A stretch of DNA of 64,000 bases from Corallium rubrum (GCA_964035015.1 OZ035998.1:20956041-21020040), one strand, 5' to 3'. Positions 18,231 through 29,800 are shown, counted from the stretch's first letter. The notes: a model not told the origin generated them from the sequence alone. Numbers and translations are program-made.

Positions 18231-19235
18231 AAGTGCCTATGAAACGAAAATTTAGTTTGTCTTATTTGAAAGAACAGTTCAAATGGTCGAGTACCATATT
18301 TTGCAATTTTTCATTTCCTTGCTTCGTTTTTGAGATATTTTAGTTTGTTTGATATGCAAATTAAACATTTGACGTCACACGTGCATAATGAGTTATTGAA
18401 AAAGTTATATATCTTTGCTATTATGAAATATAAACAAGATGCCTGGTCAGGCGTTCACTCGGACTACTGCAAAATCACGCGCAGGTTGTCACATGCAGTG
18501 CTAAGATCTAAAGCCGCCGTCTAAACACATTCAGGTCACAGACAACAGTCAAAACACAATCCAATCTCCGATAGAAAACGCAATTTGCAATACACAAAAC
18601 ACGATTGCCTGTAACGTATTTCCACACATGTACACAGCGTTCATATGTCGAGTCTCTTCGGGTATTAAATATCAACACAGCTAGCGACATTACTAACCAA
18701 TATCAAACTATGTCTGTGAACACGCAAAACACATCCGAGACGAGAAAGACTTGATCAGACTCTGATCATCAGACAGTAGGAAAGCTATTTCCACACATGT
18801 ACAGCGTTCATATGTCAAGTCTCTTCGGGTATTAAATATCAACACAGCTTCATGTATACGGTACTTGCCAGCGACATTACTGACCAATAACTATGTCTGT
18901 GAAAACACAAAACACATCCGAGAGCATTTGGCATGCACTCATCAGTTTCGCAATGCCTGCGGAGTAGGCTAAGAGCGTGACACAAAAGGAAAAAGAACCG
19001 AGCCGAAACCTACCACAGGTAGCCCACAGGTAGCTACTTTCGGAAATTTTTAAGACATCTGAAATCTGCCGCTACTTTCGGGGAGGGGGCGCTACTTTCG
19101 GGGGAGGGCGCTACTTTCGTGATTCTACGGTATCTCATGAACAAAGCAAGGAAACCAAAAACTGGAAAAGATGTTACTCTATAATTTTACGTGACAGTTC
19201 TTTCAAATAAGACAAACTTCGTTTCATAGGCACTT
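18231..19235. mobile_element. Foldback element, AAGTGCCTATGAAACGAA ends
   Basis: Inverted ends AAGTGCCTATGAAACGAA and TTCGTTTCATAGGCACTT enclose about 1 kb. Subterminal parts (TTTCCTTGCTTCGTTTTTGA, TGCATAATGA) are shared with the foldback at about 55.0 to 55.5 kb. The interior holds an imperfect direct repeat (about 18600 to 18720 and 18785 to 18915, CAGCGTTCATATGTC) and a CTACTTTCGGGG-rich patch at about 19030 to 19120. Confidence 0.7.
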
Positions 19236-19648
19236 GAAGAAATAGAAAATGGCAGAGCGTGTTTATATAGGCTGATGCAAACACGAGAGTGAGTTGGGAG
19301 AATTCAAAATTTATATGAACCCGAGCCGTAGGCGAGTGTACTTTCGAGTGTACTTTAATTCTCGCATGTATACATCAGTGTATGCATACATACGAGAATT
19401 GTATGCATCAGGTTATATAAACACAGGGCATCCATTTTCTATTTCTTTTATGAAATAGACCTTATTCAAAAATGGCCGCCGAGTTAGAATTCTTTTATGT
19501 GAATATAAATTATCCCTTATCACCTCGTTTTAAAGTAAAAATTCATTTAAATTACCCACATGAAAACGAGTTCATAAGGGCTAAGAAATGACTAAGACTA
19601 AGAAATGTGCCGTGACGTCACAACCGTGTTTGTATAGCCTGATATAAA

Positions 19649-19711
19649 CCAACCTCGTACCCAGGCTCTTTGCATGGGAGTGCCGAGCAAAGAGCCTGGG
19701 TACGAGGTTGG
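19649..19711. repeat. Perfect 25-bp-arm hairpin
   Basis: CCAACCTCGTACCCAGGCTC at the left and its complement at the right, around a 13-base loop. It resembles a terminator-sized hairpin but lies in a repeat-rich intron or flank with no adjacent gene end, so it is called as a repeat. Confidence 0.8.
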
Positions 19712-19806
19712 ATATAAACACGGTAACTGACCTATCACAGAGTGCGTAAGACGCAACTTATTGCAGTTTCAAAAATTACTAAGTAAGTAAAGTTAAGTAA
19801 CTTCAC

Positions 19807-19972
19807 CTTTAAGGATGTAAGACAACCAGCCAGATATTTTTTAACATCGATATCATTTCCCAACAAAAATTTCAAGGATAAATGAGTCAGGTGCTTGAAA
19901 GAGTTTGTTTCTATCACATTCAAATGAGATATGCCACAATCATGCTCAGATATGGTAAATGCCAGTAGAAAC
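19807..19972 (-). CDS. SASS6: SASS6 exon 5 (SAS-6 N-terminal domain)
   Basis: Encodes the end of the globular N-terminal domain of SAS-6, the protein whose ninefold assembly builds the centriole cartwheel. The residues [20 protein letters not shown] and [13 protein letters not shown] match the strongly conserved SAS-6 block. The acceptor is TTTTTCAG at 19973, the donor is AAG/GTGAAG at 19807, length 166. It enters in phase 2 and leaves in phase 0, agreeing with exon 4. The next exon, which should begin the coiled coil, was not found between here and the left repeats, so it lies outside the window or is lost. Confidence 0.9.
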
Positions 19973-20149
19973 CTGAAAAACGAAGTCGTGTTTAGGAGAT
20001 GTACATGTACCTGCAAAGTGACGAACTGCCAAAATTTTAGATCTAAGATTTTAGATCGGTGACCACCTTAGTCAAATGTGAGTATAGAGTTGTAAATGGT
20101 TCTCTCCTCTGCCTCGAAGATTTTTCACATAATTATCTTATTTCTCTCC

Positions 20150-21213
20150 TTCCTTGGTTTACAAATGACCGAAAAACGAAAGCCAAGAAGATGTTGCAGT
20201 GGGATGAACCAAACAATATTAAACACGACTAGAAACCAACTGAAAAAGCATGAAAAATTGCGATAAAGATCGGAAAAGATGCCGCCAAATGTGACTGAAA
20301 AAAAGAAAAAGATGTTTCTTCGTGTGTCTGTTCAAAGCCAGCAAAAGACTTATGCACTGATATATCTTGGCTCGAGAGAGAACATTGAATTGAAAGGAAC
20401 ATCATCACAAACAGCTTTTCACATTTTGAAGAGAATTGATTGCTTTTTGCTAAGAACCGAACGAGAAAACCACGGAAACCAAACGCCGTAGCCCGTATGG
20501 CAGTGTTTACAGCATCTGAGAAGAGCCAAAAGAAAATTTAACGGTAAGCAGTGATTCGTATTTAACTTACTAGCCGTTTCTTTAGCTGATTAGAGTCGAT
20601 CGGTATATATCCGAAACCTTTTCAGTATTAATTAAACTCAGTTAAAACAGCAAAAATCTTGTCAAATAATATATATTTTCACAGGCGTTTTTTTCCATGG
20701 TTCGAGTAAAACTTTGCATTAAGTTATAGTTCTTCCCTGGTTAGTTTTTCCTCTCTTATACCTATAGTTTTCAGGCTGTTACCCACGTTTTTTTCTGTTC
20801 TCACTGATGTTTTTCTTTGAGGTTCAACATTATATTTGGAACATGAGGAATCATATCATTAAAACAGTTTAATAGGCACCTTGATATAAGCGTCTGTGAT
20901 TATTGTTTGTTTTTGCTATCAGTTTCTGGTGCTATTAAGTTAGGTTGTGACACAATTTTTTCCTCAGCCACTGCTTTATTATTTTGGAATAAAACATTGT
21001 TTTGGAAATTGGTCAATAATAGAAAAACTACATTCATAAAAGTGATAAAACAGGATGTAAAGGAGGCCAGGAGGGCAAGGGTGTTTATATTTGTATACAA
21101 AAACAGATCAGGTGCTTATTTTAATCGGGGGTGTGTGGGGGTGTGTGGTGGTGGGGTTACGTATATTTAATGTGTTAAAAGCGGGCGAGGGGGTTGCGTT
21201 TATGTATTTCTAG
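20150..21213 (+). mobile_element. Helitron-like non-autonomous element, copy 1 (5' part diverged)
   Basis: Homologous to the copies at 46.6 and 49.6 kb and ends in the same 3' terminus TTGCGTTTATGTATTTCTAG followed by T. Inside is a conserved frame of about 70 codons (PPNVTEKKKKMFL, then QQKTYALIYLGSRE, then QTAFHILKRI) ending near a GGTAAGC donor-like site. This may be a captured host exon; I do not recognise it. The GC-rich palindromic 5' end of the family is missing here. Confidence 0.65.
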
Positions 21214-22339
21214 TATAGTGTTATGCAGGCCGGTGTGAGAGCGCGGGGTAGCAACAACCACTTTAACTACAACTACCAGAACATGTACCGTTATACAATG
21301 TACATGTAGTTATTCTCTTTGGACACAAGGGATTTGAATCACTGTTAAGATTCGTTAACATCTAAACTAATTAACCAATTCTTCTACTCATAATATACTA
21401 TTCTCGGCAGTTTACCACTTTTTCACTTAATTTGCGTGCTCTCTATTCATATGTACTATTCAAACGCTTGCCATTTTCGTGATAAATCGTTCGATAAGCT
21501 CGCAGTTCTATTTTGTCAGGTACAAACACACGGGGATGAGTGAACGTATGAACGACCCCCTAAATTCAACTAATCAAAAATAACAAAGGATGACCCTAAT
21601 CCCTACCCTAACCCTAATATCAACTTGAAAAGGCCACTGATAACTAGGGTGGAATAAGCCTAGGAGCTGGTGGGTCACCCAGCACAGCGGTCATTCATCC
21701 CTACGACACCGGCACGTAAACCATACCGGACTAGCCTTTTTGTTCACGCACAATTTTTGTGCCGGCACACTTCTGCGCCGCTCTGTACATCTTGTATCGG
21801 AGTCTGTTCACAGTATACACCAGTTAGGTTTTCGTGCACAAAAGGCTATCCGGTATACTGGAATTGTGAATGGGGTTTAATAAACGAGCAGTGTTTTATC
21901 AGGTATAAAATACTGGGCTATTGCCAAAAGCTATCCGGCATCGTGTGAACGGGCCACAAGGTTACCGTGTACCTTGAATTCCAGGGTGTCTCTAGTCTAA
22001 AGCCGTAAAGGATGCAGCGCGTCCGCATTACTCTAGCATGTACGTCGCAAATAGCTTAAGCCCCAACATGACATCAAATCATAGCTTATAAAATTTGCCA
22101 CAAGAATATGCTAATCATTTCCAGTTTTAATAAATCAACGATTTTTCCACGATCCCTCGGATCCTACGATAAGCGGATGTCGTGATCGTCTTTCACAAGC
22201 TTTAACTCAAATCAAGTTTCTTTTTAAGCACTCTTTCCAGGGGGACGAGCACTCTACTGATTTTGGTATTAAGATCTAAAGTTATCTACATGTATATATA
22301 GGTTTATGATCAGAATAATAATTTTTAATTAACTCTCAC
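21214..22339. other. SASS6 intron, no gene seen
   Basis: Intronic sequence with no supported exon. A short CCCTAA-type patch at about 21592 to 21622 is too short and irregular to be telomeric. Confidence 0.45.
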
Positions 22340-22444
22340 TTTGGGAAGTCTTTTGATTCTTCTTCACGACATAAACGTAAAAGATCCATAAAATTTTGAG
22401 GAAATGCACCAAAATCCACCAATAATCCTTGCTGACTTTTCAAA
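22340..22444 (-). CDS. SASS6: SASS6 exon 4
   Basis: Encodes [19 protein letters not shown], then [11 protein letters not shown], matching the conserved SAS-6 region that follows the RLTDD block. The acceptor AG ends at 22445 and the donor is AAA/GTGAGA at 22340. It starts with one base (phase 2) and ends with two (phase 2), which joins cleanly to exons 3 and 5. The exon is only 105 bases long and is separated from exon 3 by an intron of about 6.2 kb filled with repeats. Confidence 0.9.
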
Positions 22445-22491
22445 CTTAACGAGAAAATAAATTATGTGCACAAGGTTAACTAAGGGATTTA

Positions 22492-22895
22492 TTAAAGGTC
22501 TTCGTTCAGGTTTGCAGGCTCATTTCGGTAAAGCGCTCTCAATTCGTCAGAATTTATGCCACCAAAAAATAAGATAGATATCGTCAGAAACTATTAATTT
22601 GTAGAATACAATGTTGGCTTTGATTCTGCGATAAACACAAGCCAATAATAGTTGTGATTTTTTTAATTAAAACCAGAGGGCTTCACTAGGGGCGGCTCAT
22701 TAGTAAAAAGCGTTTTATTTTGTTCAAAATATTTTTTTTGCAGTTTAACTCCGAGATAAATTTCCAGCAAAACGGTGTAAGCGTTTTTTGATATGTCGAG
22801 TTCTGCTGATTTTATTGACGACCAAAGTTGAAATTAATGCTGTTTCTCGACCAACATTCGGAAAAAATAAGTCATAAAATCGGAATTAAAATCGA
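22492..22895. mobile_element. AGGTCTTCG-family foldback/MITE, one arm
   Basis: One arm of the family that is complete at 38739 to 39691: AAGGTCTTCGTT, GTAAAGCGCTCTCAATTCGT, CCAGAGGGCTTCACT, TTTATTGACGACCAAAGTTG. Fragments recur at about 23545 to 23690 and 54427 to 54712. Confidence 0.75.
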
Positions 22896-23267
22896 CATGC
22901 ATTAGGGTGAGTCATTACACCAGTCAAATTAACATGCAGCTTGTATATATAGGCGGCATCCATATGTTTGACCATGATCTTTAGAGCAGTCTCGCAGCAC
23001 AATTTCGATCCTAGAAACACTTTGTTATGAAGTTGCAAAAAAAGATCCAACAATACCAAGTCCCCAAAAGTGGTCCTGTTGAAACCAGTGTTCCACAAAA
23101 TACCCCCATAATAATGTACCCTCGAGGGAGGGCAAGGAACAATACAGTATTCCTAGAAAATCTATTCAGAATACCCTACCAGAGAGCAGATTTCCTAGGA
23201 GTTATATATATCACGCTCTAGGTAGAAATTTAGTTTTCAGTTCCATTTTACTTACGCACCAGTCAAT

Positions 23268-23412
23268 AGACCTTTCCGCATGAAGTGAATGGATCACGTG
23301 ATCTTTCGTTGTGGCTCATCTGATTGGCTATAATGTCCAAAGTTGTCTTAAGTTTTGCGAGAGCCAATCTAATCTCTCAACGCATTATCCATGCGCTCCA
23401 TGTGGAAAGGCC
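23268..23412. mobile_element. Short foldback element, GACCTTTCCGCATG ends
   Basis: Inverted ends AGACCTTTCCGCATGAAGTG and CATGTGGAAAGGCCT. A relative is at 39826 to 39988. The interior carries GATTGGCT and AGCCAAT (CCAAT-box-like) elements in inverted arrangement. Confidence 0.65.
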
Positions 23413-23689
23413 TCTACTGAAACCCTGGCCCCAACCCCTGGGGAAGACCAGTGAGGATAATTTCACCCAATCACAATAGCGTACTGTTGAGCTGGTACAT
23501 GTATTTATAGCACAAAATGTGGACAAACAAACCCAAATTGACTTAAGGTCTTCGTTAAGGTTTGCAGGGTAAAGGTAAGGTTTGCATTTCTGTAAAGCGC
23601 TCTTAATTCGTCAGAATTTATGCCACAAAAATAAAATAGATATCGTTAGAAAGCTATGAATTTGTAGAATACAATGGTGTCTTTGTTAA

Positions 23690-24200
23690 CAGGATCAAGT
23701 TTGTAGCAAGCCTGATAACAAGTTACAACTTGTCATTGTTGCCAGAGTGTACTGTTGCTAAGTGCTTGTTAAGTGCAGAGCAATAACACATTGTTGGAAC
23801 AACTTAATTGTTACAAGTCCAATGAAGTCATTCAACCTTGTTAAAATTGTCAACAACCTGTTACAGACTTGTTAACAAACTATGGACAAACACTGCAAAG
23901 GCATCCAGGTCATGGCTTGGGACAGTCTTATAACAACTTGCTTGCAGGAGTTGCAGGTATGGAACAACCAGGCCTCATTAATATCTTTTTGTGCCTGCGA
24001 GAAGAATTTAGAAGTTGGAAATGTGCCTGCAAAAATTTGTGTTCCTTTTCGAGTTTTACTAAACAGTTTTAATGATTACGGCTTAAAAATCAACAAAAAA
24101 TTTGTGCCTGCACAAATTGAAATTTGTGTCTGCACAAAAAATTTGTGCCTGCACAAATTGAAATTTGTGTCTGCGAGCGGCGCTCGCATGCTCGCGCACT
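23690..24200. repeat. AACAAGTTGTTA-type dispersed repeat and 38-bp tandem pair
   Basis: From 23690 to 23900 many short variants of TTGTTAACAAGTTGTAAC occur, as also at about 29340 to 29480. From 24098 to 24173 a unit beginning AAATTTGTGCCTGCACAAAT, and reading on through TTGAAATTTGTGTCTGCAC, occurs twice. Confidence 0.6.
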
Positions 24201-24694
24201 TTAATGAGGCCTGGGAACAACCCAGGTATTTTTACATGTGCAGTAAGGCTAAAGCAGAACAGACTTCACCAATTCACTTGGTATTTTGGATAAATAATAA
24301 GACAATACAGTATAATAAATTCAGCTTTGACTTTCATATAAGCACAGGTGATATTTAACAATTGTTCACCATAGGCAAGGTGGATATTGGTGAATAATAG
24401 CCAAGACAAGACGAAGTCGAGGTTATTATTCACCATTATTATACAACTGCATTAAAAACTGTCTAAATACAGTAACGTTAAAAATGAGTGCAAATATTTG
24501 ATATTTGGATAGTTAGTTATTTGCACTGGTAATTTGGATTGTTAGACAATCAAATTTATTACACGGGAGACTACTTCATGTATGCTTATTATGTTGTCAT
24601 GGTGCAAGTCACGCTACTTCTCTGGCCTACTTAGAGTTTTCTTTTTCCATAAAAGTTTGTTGATCAGAGCAGTTGTATAATAATTCTCTCATAA

Positions 24695-24747
24695 GATGTT
24701 TTGGTGTGTAGTATCGCTGTATATTTTTACGAGTTGTGCCCGGGTCA

Positions 24748-24781
<34 letters not shown>

Positions 24782-24810
24782 TTACAGCGATACTACACAC
24801 CAAAACATCT

Positions 24811-24854
<44 letters not shown>
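24695..24854. repeat. Hairpin flanked by an (AT)n microsatellite
   Basis: Near-perfect inverted arms of about 50 bases (GTTTTGGTGTGTAGTATCGC at the left, its complement at the right) around GTGCCCGGGTCAGGGCTCGT, followed by about 40 bases of alternating AT. Confidence 0.8.
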
Positions 24855-25162
24855 TGTATATATATTCACTGAGTCTGAGGTGAATAATCGTTGTAGTATA
24901 AATACACATTTTCATACTTTTAGGAACAGCATTTTCTTTGAAAGTGTTAATTTCCTCGTCTGTCGCTATGACAAATTGGCTGGTGGCCATTTTGAATAAA
25001 CGCTGTAGGTGATTATTGAGAATTAGTTTATTCGTGCATATATTCTCTTTATGTGCCATGGTTAATATATAGGTTAGTTAGCTTCGGGGTCCGAATTAGT
25101 GCTCAAAAACAGCTTCGCAAGTTTTTTTTTAAAAATCTCTCGTTGCAATACACATTTTAGGA

Positions 25163-25184
25163 CCCCCCCCCCCCCCCCCCCCCC
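25163..25184. repeat. Poly-C tract
   Basis: An uninterrupted run of 22 C. Similar homopolymers occur at 47756 (G) and 58317 (C). All are potential assembly weak points. Confidence 0.9.
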
Positions 25185-25439
25185 TTAGAATATGAATTTT
25201 TAGAACGTTAAAAAAGCGAATGTGCAAAACTGATCAGTTATGGCACGGTAGAATAGACGGCAGACCTAACTTTTATATTCTCTACACATCTGTATATAGT
25301 ATCTTTTTTAAACGAAAAGAAAGCTGCTGAGCTTAATATTCGTAAACTTAACTTAAGTTAACTTTAAATAGTTGTAAAACGTAAAACCCACTTTGCTGTG
25401 AAAACTGTTACTCTACGCTAAAAGACAATATACTTTTCA

Positions 25440-25745
25440 TATATATTTGCAAGACTTTACATTGTGAGACAGTACCTTGCGTTGTGAGACCTGACGTTAC
25501 ATTGTGAGACCTAAGACCTTACGTTACATTGTGAAACCTTACGTTACGTTGTGAGACCTTACGTTACACTGAGACCTACGTTGCGTTGTGAGACCTTACA
25601 TTACAGTGTGAGACATTCGTTACATTGTGAGACGTAACGTTGTTAGACTTTACAGTACGTTGTGAGATCTAATACTGTACGTTACATTGTGAGATCTTAC
25701 GTTACATTATGAGATCTTTACGTTACATTGTGAGATATGACATTA
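25440..25745. repeat. Minisatellite, GTTACATTGTGAGACCTTAC-type unit
   Basis: About 15 degenerate units of roughly 20 bases. The same unit forms the array just upstream of the ORC1 BAH exon (36690 to 37170). Confidence 0.85.
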
Positions 25746-26089
25746 CTAAAACTTTCACACATTTTCAAATTGCAATGTGAATGAACAGTTGAACATGGCT
25801 TTTCACGCGTGCGAAAAATAGCATGCGTAGTTGCGGGTTTGTGCCTGTGTCGGCGTGTGCGCGTGCGATCGCATGCGTCAACGAAAAATGTTTTGAACCG
25901 TCAGTAATAAAACATAACGTTCCTGTCGATCTCTGCCATCTTCTTTATAAACGTCGATTCATTGGCAATTCGGGATATAAACTTGTCTCCCCAAGCGTCT
26001 GAATATCCAGCGATTAAATTCTTGTCGATTGAGACTTCTCGCAAACAGAACTGAACATCTTAATTTCTCAACTCTTTTACCATTATTAA

Positions 26090-26773
26090 GGTGGCTCCAT
26101 ACAGTTTCTTGAAAAATGGAAAATACAAGTTTGAGAGTTCAAAACACATACATAAACAATTCGGAAAAAGAATAAAACTAAATGTTATGCATAATTAAAC
26201 AGTCTGACAATCAAAAACTGTTACCAAATAAATACCAACAGTTGTTGCTATGGCAATAATGACGTTTCAAAATGGCTGCCAACTACCCTTCAAACTAATT
26301 TAATTCGGAAAAAAACTTTGGTGACCCCAATTTTCATTTTATTAAAACTTTTCTTGAAGTATGAGTAATCAATAGGCCGATTTAAAAAAAATTCTGTAGA
26401 ACGAATAATTTTTTTTCTTGGAAAAATCATGTTTGTTAATTTTTAAAAAAATTTGTTCTACAGAATTTTTTTTAAATTGGCCTATTGATTACTCATACTT
26501 CAAGGAAAGTTTTAATGAAAAAAAAGATGGGGGTCACCAACGTTTAAATTAGTTTGAAGGGTAATTGGCAGCCATTTTGAAACGTCATTGTTGCCATAGC
26601 AACAACTGTTGCCATTTATTAGGCAACAGTTTGTGATTGTCAGACTGTTTATTTATGCATAACATTTACTTTTATTCTTTGCCCGAATTGTTCATGCATG
26701 TATGTGTTTATGTATGTGTTTTGGACTCTCAAACTTGTATTTTCCATTTTTCAAGAAACTATATGGAGCCACC
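26090..26773. mobile_element. 684-bp foldback element flanked by TTAA
   Basis: Two arms of about 330 bases form an almost complete palindrome: left end GGTGGCTCCATA, right end its complement TATGGAGCCACC, with TTAA directly outside each end. Arms share TGACGTTTCAAAATGGCTGCC and its complement. A TTAA target duplication would point to a piggyBac-type non-autonomous element, but because TTAA is palindromic it could instead be part of the inverted repeat. Confidence 0.8.
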
Positions 26774-26872
26774 TTAAGGTAATGTTAACTTTTCCACAGT
26801 ATTTCGTTTAGCCATATATATCATATAGACCTATGCAAGCCATACAGCTTTAACCAGTGAGCTGAATGACTA

Positions 26873-27164
26873 AGGCACTGTTTACATGGAGGTAGTGAAA
26901 CCGTTCTAGAAGGGTTACCCTTTGAAACAAGTCAAAAGATAGCCCTTGTTTACTGTACATGGTGTACAGTAGGGTTACCTTCCTTCTGCATGACCATTTT
27001 CCTATATTTTCGGTTTACATGTTATTGTTGGCGTCATTTGCTTGATATTTACATGGTGTATGTAAACAAAAAGATAGCCCTGCCACCAGGGTCTAGCACT
27101 CATGTAAACAAAACATGGAAAGACAATGAACTAGGATAACCCTACCTCCATGTAAACAGGGCCT
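26873..27164. mobile_element. Foldback element, TGTTTACATGGAGGTAG ends
   Basis: Inverted ends AGGCACTGTTTACATGGAGG and CCTCCATGTAAACAGGGCCT with internal GGGTTACC motifs. Related GGGTTACCCTATC sequence occurs at about 60290 to 60450. Confidence 0.7.
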
Positions 27165-27587
27165 AAACCATGAAATGGTTTATCACTTCCGAAGTGTGAT
27201 ACTTTTTGACATGCGAGATGACAGCTGCAAAGCCGAAACACACCAAAACTCAAATATGAGACTTCATGCCTACAGTAGATCCGGCCTGAGGATTTGGCAA
27301 TGCGTGGACACAGTGATTTTGCAAAATATATAAAAATACAAAACAGTATCACTATAAAGTAAATGAGCTTTCAGAAAAATTGCTTTGCAGATTTTCACAA
27401 TTTTCAAAATCGCTTCGTGATTTGCAATTTGTGAAGTGCTACATGTAATTTGGACTCTGAGCTTGCATTACTATTTATATAGCTTTAAAACCACATCTAC
27501 AATACTATTTTTTGTTAAATAATGACAAACGTCATCTGTATCATGAAAACTAAGCAGATTATTATAGAAAATCATGCATACTGATTG

Positions 27588-27747
27588 GTGGAGCTACTTT
27601 GGACTAAGTATCTAGGTTAGTTACCTCAAAGTCAGTAACTAAGCTAAAGTTAGTTACCTTGGCCCTTTGGGTCTCAGTAACTAACTAGCTTAGTTACCTC
27701 CTTCTCAGTAACTGTTACTTATACTTAGTCCAAAGTAGCTCCAACCA
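27588..27747. repeat. Inverted repeat with internal TAGTTACC/CAGTAACT units
   Basis: Outer arms GGAGCTACTTTGGACTAAGT and its complement. The interior is made of short alternating direct and inverted TTAGTTACC and CAGTAACT units. Confidence 0.75.
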
Positions 27748-27839
27748 ATCAATGTGTGTGATTTTCTATTCAATCACCTGTCAGTGTGTATTTATATTAA
27801 TGCTTATTATAATGGATAGTTGGATACAGGTACTGTCAG

Positions 27840-28470
27840 TGCCGTATCCAGAGATTATTTGGGCACACCAGTCAGTGACGGTATTCAAGCGCTGAAAGTG
27901 TGAGAACCCTCTAGGAGGCCTCCAGAAAATTTTGAGATTTAGAGTGTCGGAAATGCCATTTCCTGCATTCTGAGATGTGATTTTTAATCAGATTGTAGTA
28001 CATAGTTTCATACCTACCAAGTCTCATGCCTTGCGCATGTGACACACGCCTCAGCATTAATTCTCATGCTCACACGCAGGACATAAGTGATGTCACACCT
28101 CAGTTTTGTTTGTAGAGCTCCATGCTTGGTATTTAATACTTAACACTTGAAATCCTGCTAAAAACGAATTAAATCTTATTCGTAATCCTCAAATGTATAC
28201 AATCTCTCGGGAAAATTAAAATTTAAATGTGACCGCAGGTTTTCGGAGTCAAACTTTTTCACAAATGAGCTGTCAGAATGCGGGAAATGCCGTTTCAGAG
28301 ATCCAAATTCCAAAAATTTTCCGGGAGACATGCCCCTGGACCCCCCTAGATATGCGGTCACATGCCTGGGTATTACTCAAACTTGGCAGCTATGTAGTTT
28401 ATTTTTGGGCACCTAGTTTGGGTGCCCAAACCAGTGTACTGGCATCTCAAACTGCCTGGATATGGTCCTG
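27840..28470. repeat. Dispersed repeat with GCCGTATCC end, copy 1
   Basis: Shares ATGCCATTTCCTGCATTCTG, AGATGTGATTTTTAA and GTAGTACATAGTTT with the segment at about 30010 to 30325, whose ends (GCCGTGAC and GATACGGCCCT) suggest a hAT-type non-autonomous element. Confidence 0.55.
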
Positions 28471-28631
28471 ACTGTACCTGTATATTCAATATTTTAATTA
28501 TATACTGTATCTTTATAAATAAATAATGATATAAATTTTGATCAATCACACATTTCATTCGCCACAATACTACAAACAAGTATTTTCACTATTTTGTAAT
28601 CACTTTGATTTGCAGAATGTAGAAAACAGAC

Positions 28632-28711
28632 CTTTGAAAATCATCTTCTCCAAGTTGCAAGGTGAACAGAAAGAATGGATCTTCGTCATCTGTCAGTCGC
28701 ACAGCTAACTC
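28632..28711 (-). CDS. SASS6: SASS6 exon 3
   Basis: Encodes ELAVRLTDDEDPFFLF followed by TLQLGEDDFQ, the most conserved block of the SAS-6 head domain (RLTDD-DPFFL). Acceptor TTTAAG at 28712, donor AAG/GTCTGT at 28632. It starts in phase 0 after exon 2 and ends in phase 2. All flanking exons join without a stop. Confidence 0.92.
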
Positions 28712-28815
28712 CTTAAATACACCGATTTTTTGAAATTAGATTTACACAAGATTTACGCTATTTATTACACTATTACCGTTAAACTATGCCTGACAATTAT
28801 AATAGAACTTAATAC

Positions 28816-28870
28816 CTTTCCTCTCGATTGATGAGAGTGAACAGCAACCGTGATTCTCATACGAACACGC
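28816..28870 (-). CDS. SASS6: SASS6 exon 2
   Basis: A 55-base micro-exon between TTGTATAG and GTATTA. It encodes RVRMRITVAVHSHQSRGK, the position at which animal SAS-6 has a basic strand before the RLTDD block. It starts with one base completing the codon left by exon 1 (phase 2) and ends in phase 0. It is recognised mainly because both neighbours and phases fit. Confidence 0.82.
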
Positions 28871-28941
28871 CTATACAAAACGTTAATAATTATTATAAGC
28901 ATTTCATTGACAACATAAAGGTTATTCACGGCGATCCTTAC

Positions 28942-29003
28942 TTTTCTTCGCGAGATGAGCTTCGTAAAGAAACGAAAACCAGTTCATTGTAAAGTTCTTC
29001 CAT
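28942..29003 (-). CDS. SASS6: SASS6 exon 1 with start codon
   Basis: The ATG at 29003 to 29001 begins MEELYNELVFVSLRSSSREE, then a GTAAGG donor in phase 2. The length and hydrophobic pattern fit the N-terminus of SAS-6. The next upstream in-frame ATG would add an unrelated low-complexity segment, so this start is preferred. The gene reads leftward over at least 9.2 kb of window, away from ORC1. Confidence 0.8.
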
Positions 29004-29339
29004 CGCGTCCTTTATTTTCAAAAAAATGGCGCTAAGCGTAACCTGAGCCCGTATGCCAACTGAGTCAGTGGCAAACTGTATTGTGTTGGTACATCTTCTG
29101 GCGATATATATCGTATGAAAAAAGCTAAGAAATATGACTTTGGAAGAAACTGATTTTAAATGGGGCGAAAAGATTTTAAAAATTAGAGATGTAAAATGTC
29201 GTGAGAAACGTCGTGGAGGGAAAGCAATAACCAACTATTTGTAAGTAACTTTTAAATAGTATATTTAATATTAATGGTGCCAAGGTCAAGGTGGTACATC
29301 GTACAGTATGCCTATTAAACACGAAGTGTACTGTACACA

Positions 29340-29800
29340 CGTAAAAATCCCACAGCTTGTTAACAAGATGTGTTTGCAACAGGCTGGTAGCAAGGCTGTT
29401 AACAGGTTGTAACAATGCTGTTAATTCAACAAGCTGATATTATTCATATTAACAAGTTGTTAACTGCAGCATGGTAACAGGCAGTTGGAACAACCCAGAC
29501 TGCAGAGTTGGCAATGGCGCACCCGAGAATCCGAGATATGTTACGTGATGACCTTTGGTGCCCCTAAGATGTGTTGCACAACAATTTTCAGTGCCTCAGC
29601 CACCCCTGTACCATTGTCCACATTGACGTGGTGCCCCAGTAAAATCAAATGCTGGAAACCTGTAATGTATTTCAGGACTTTACTTTCTAGTTTAACTGAA
29701 ATATCACCCCTGCCTGCCCAACATCTCAGCGAAAAATGCCCAACTCTGCAGTCTGGGGAACAACTTGTCACAGGTCTGTTAGAGTTATCCACCTTAATTG
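29340..29800 (-). other. Repeat-flanked exon-like segment (29553 to 29709), unrecognised
   Basis: On the minus strand, 157 bases between GGCAGGCAG and a GTCATC donor encode GDISVKLESKVLKYITGF, then LILLGHHVNVDNGTG, then AEALKIVVQHI. The composition looks like real protein. However, the segment sits inside inverted CAGACTGCAGAGTTGG sequences and AACAAGTTG-type repeats, so it may be a captured fragment in a mobile element. It lies upstream of SASS6 on the same strand. No function assigned. Confidence 0.25.

Noticed and set aside
21592-21622. Telomere-like CCCTAA repeats
   Set aside because: Only three or four irregular units in an intron; too short for telomeric or subtelomeric sequence.
22886-23098. 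Possible SASS6 exon on the minus strand
   Set aside because: The translation does not match the conserved SAS-6 blocks and the phases do not fit exons 3 to 5.
24793-25059. Minus-strand frame with MATSQFVIATDEEINTFKEN
   Set aside because: Looks protein-like over about 35 residues but runs into an (AT)n repeat; no splice signals or family could be supported.
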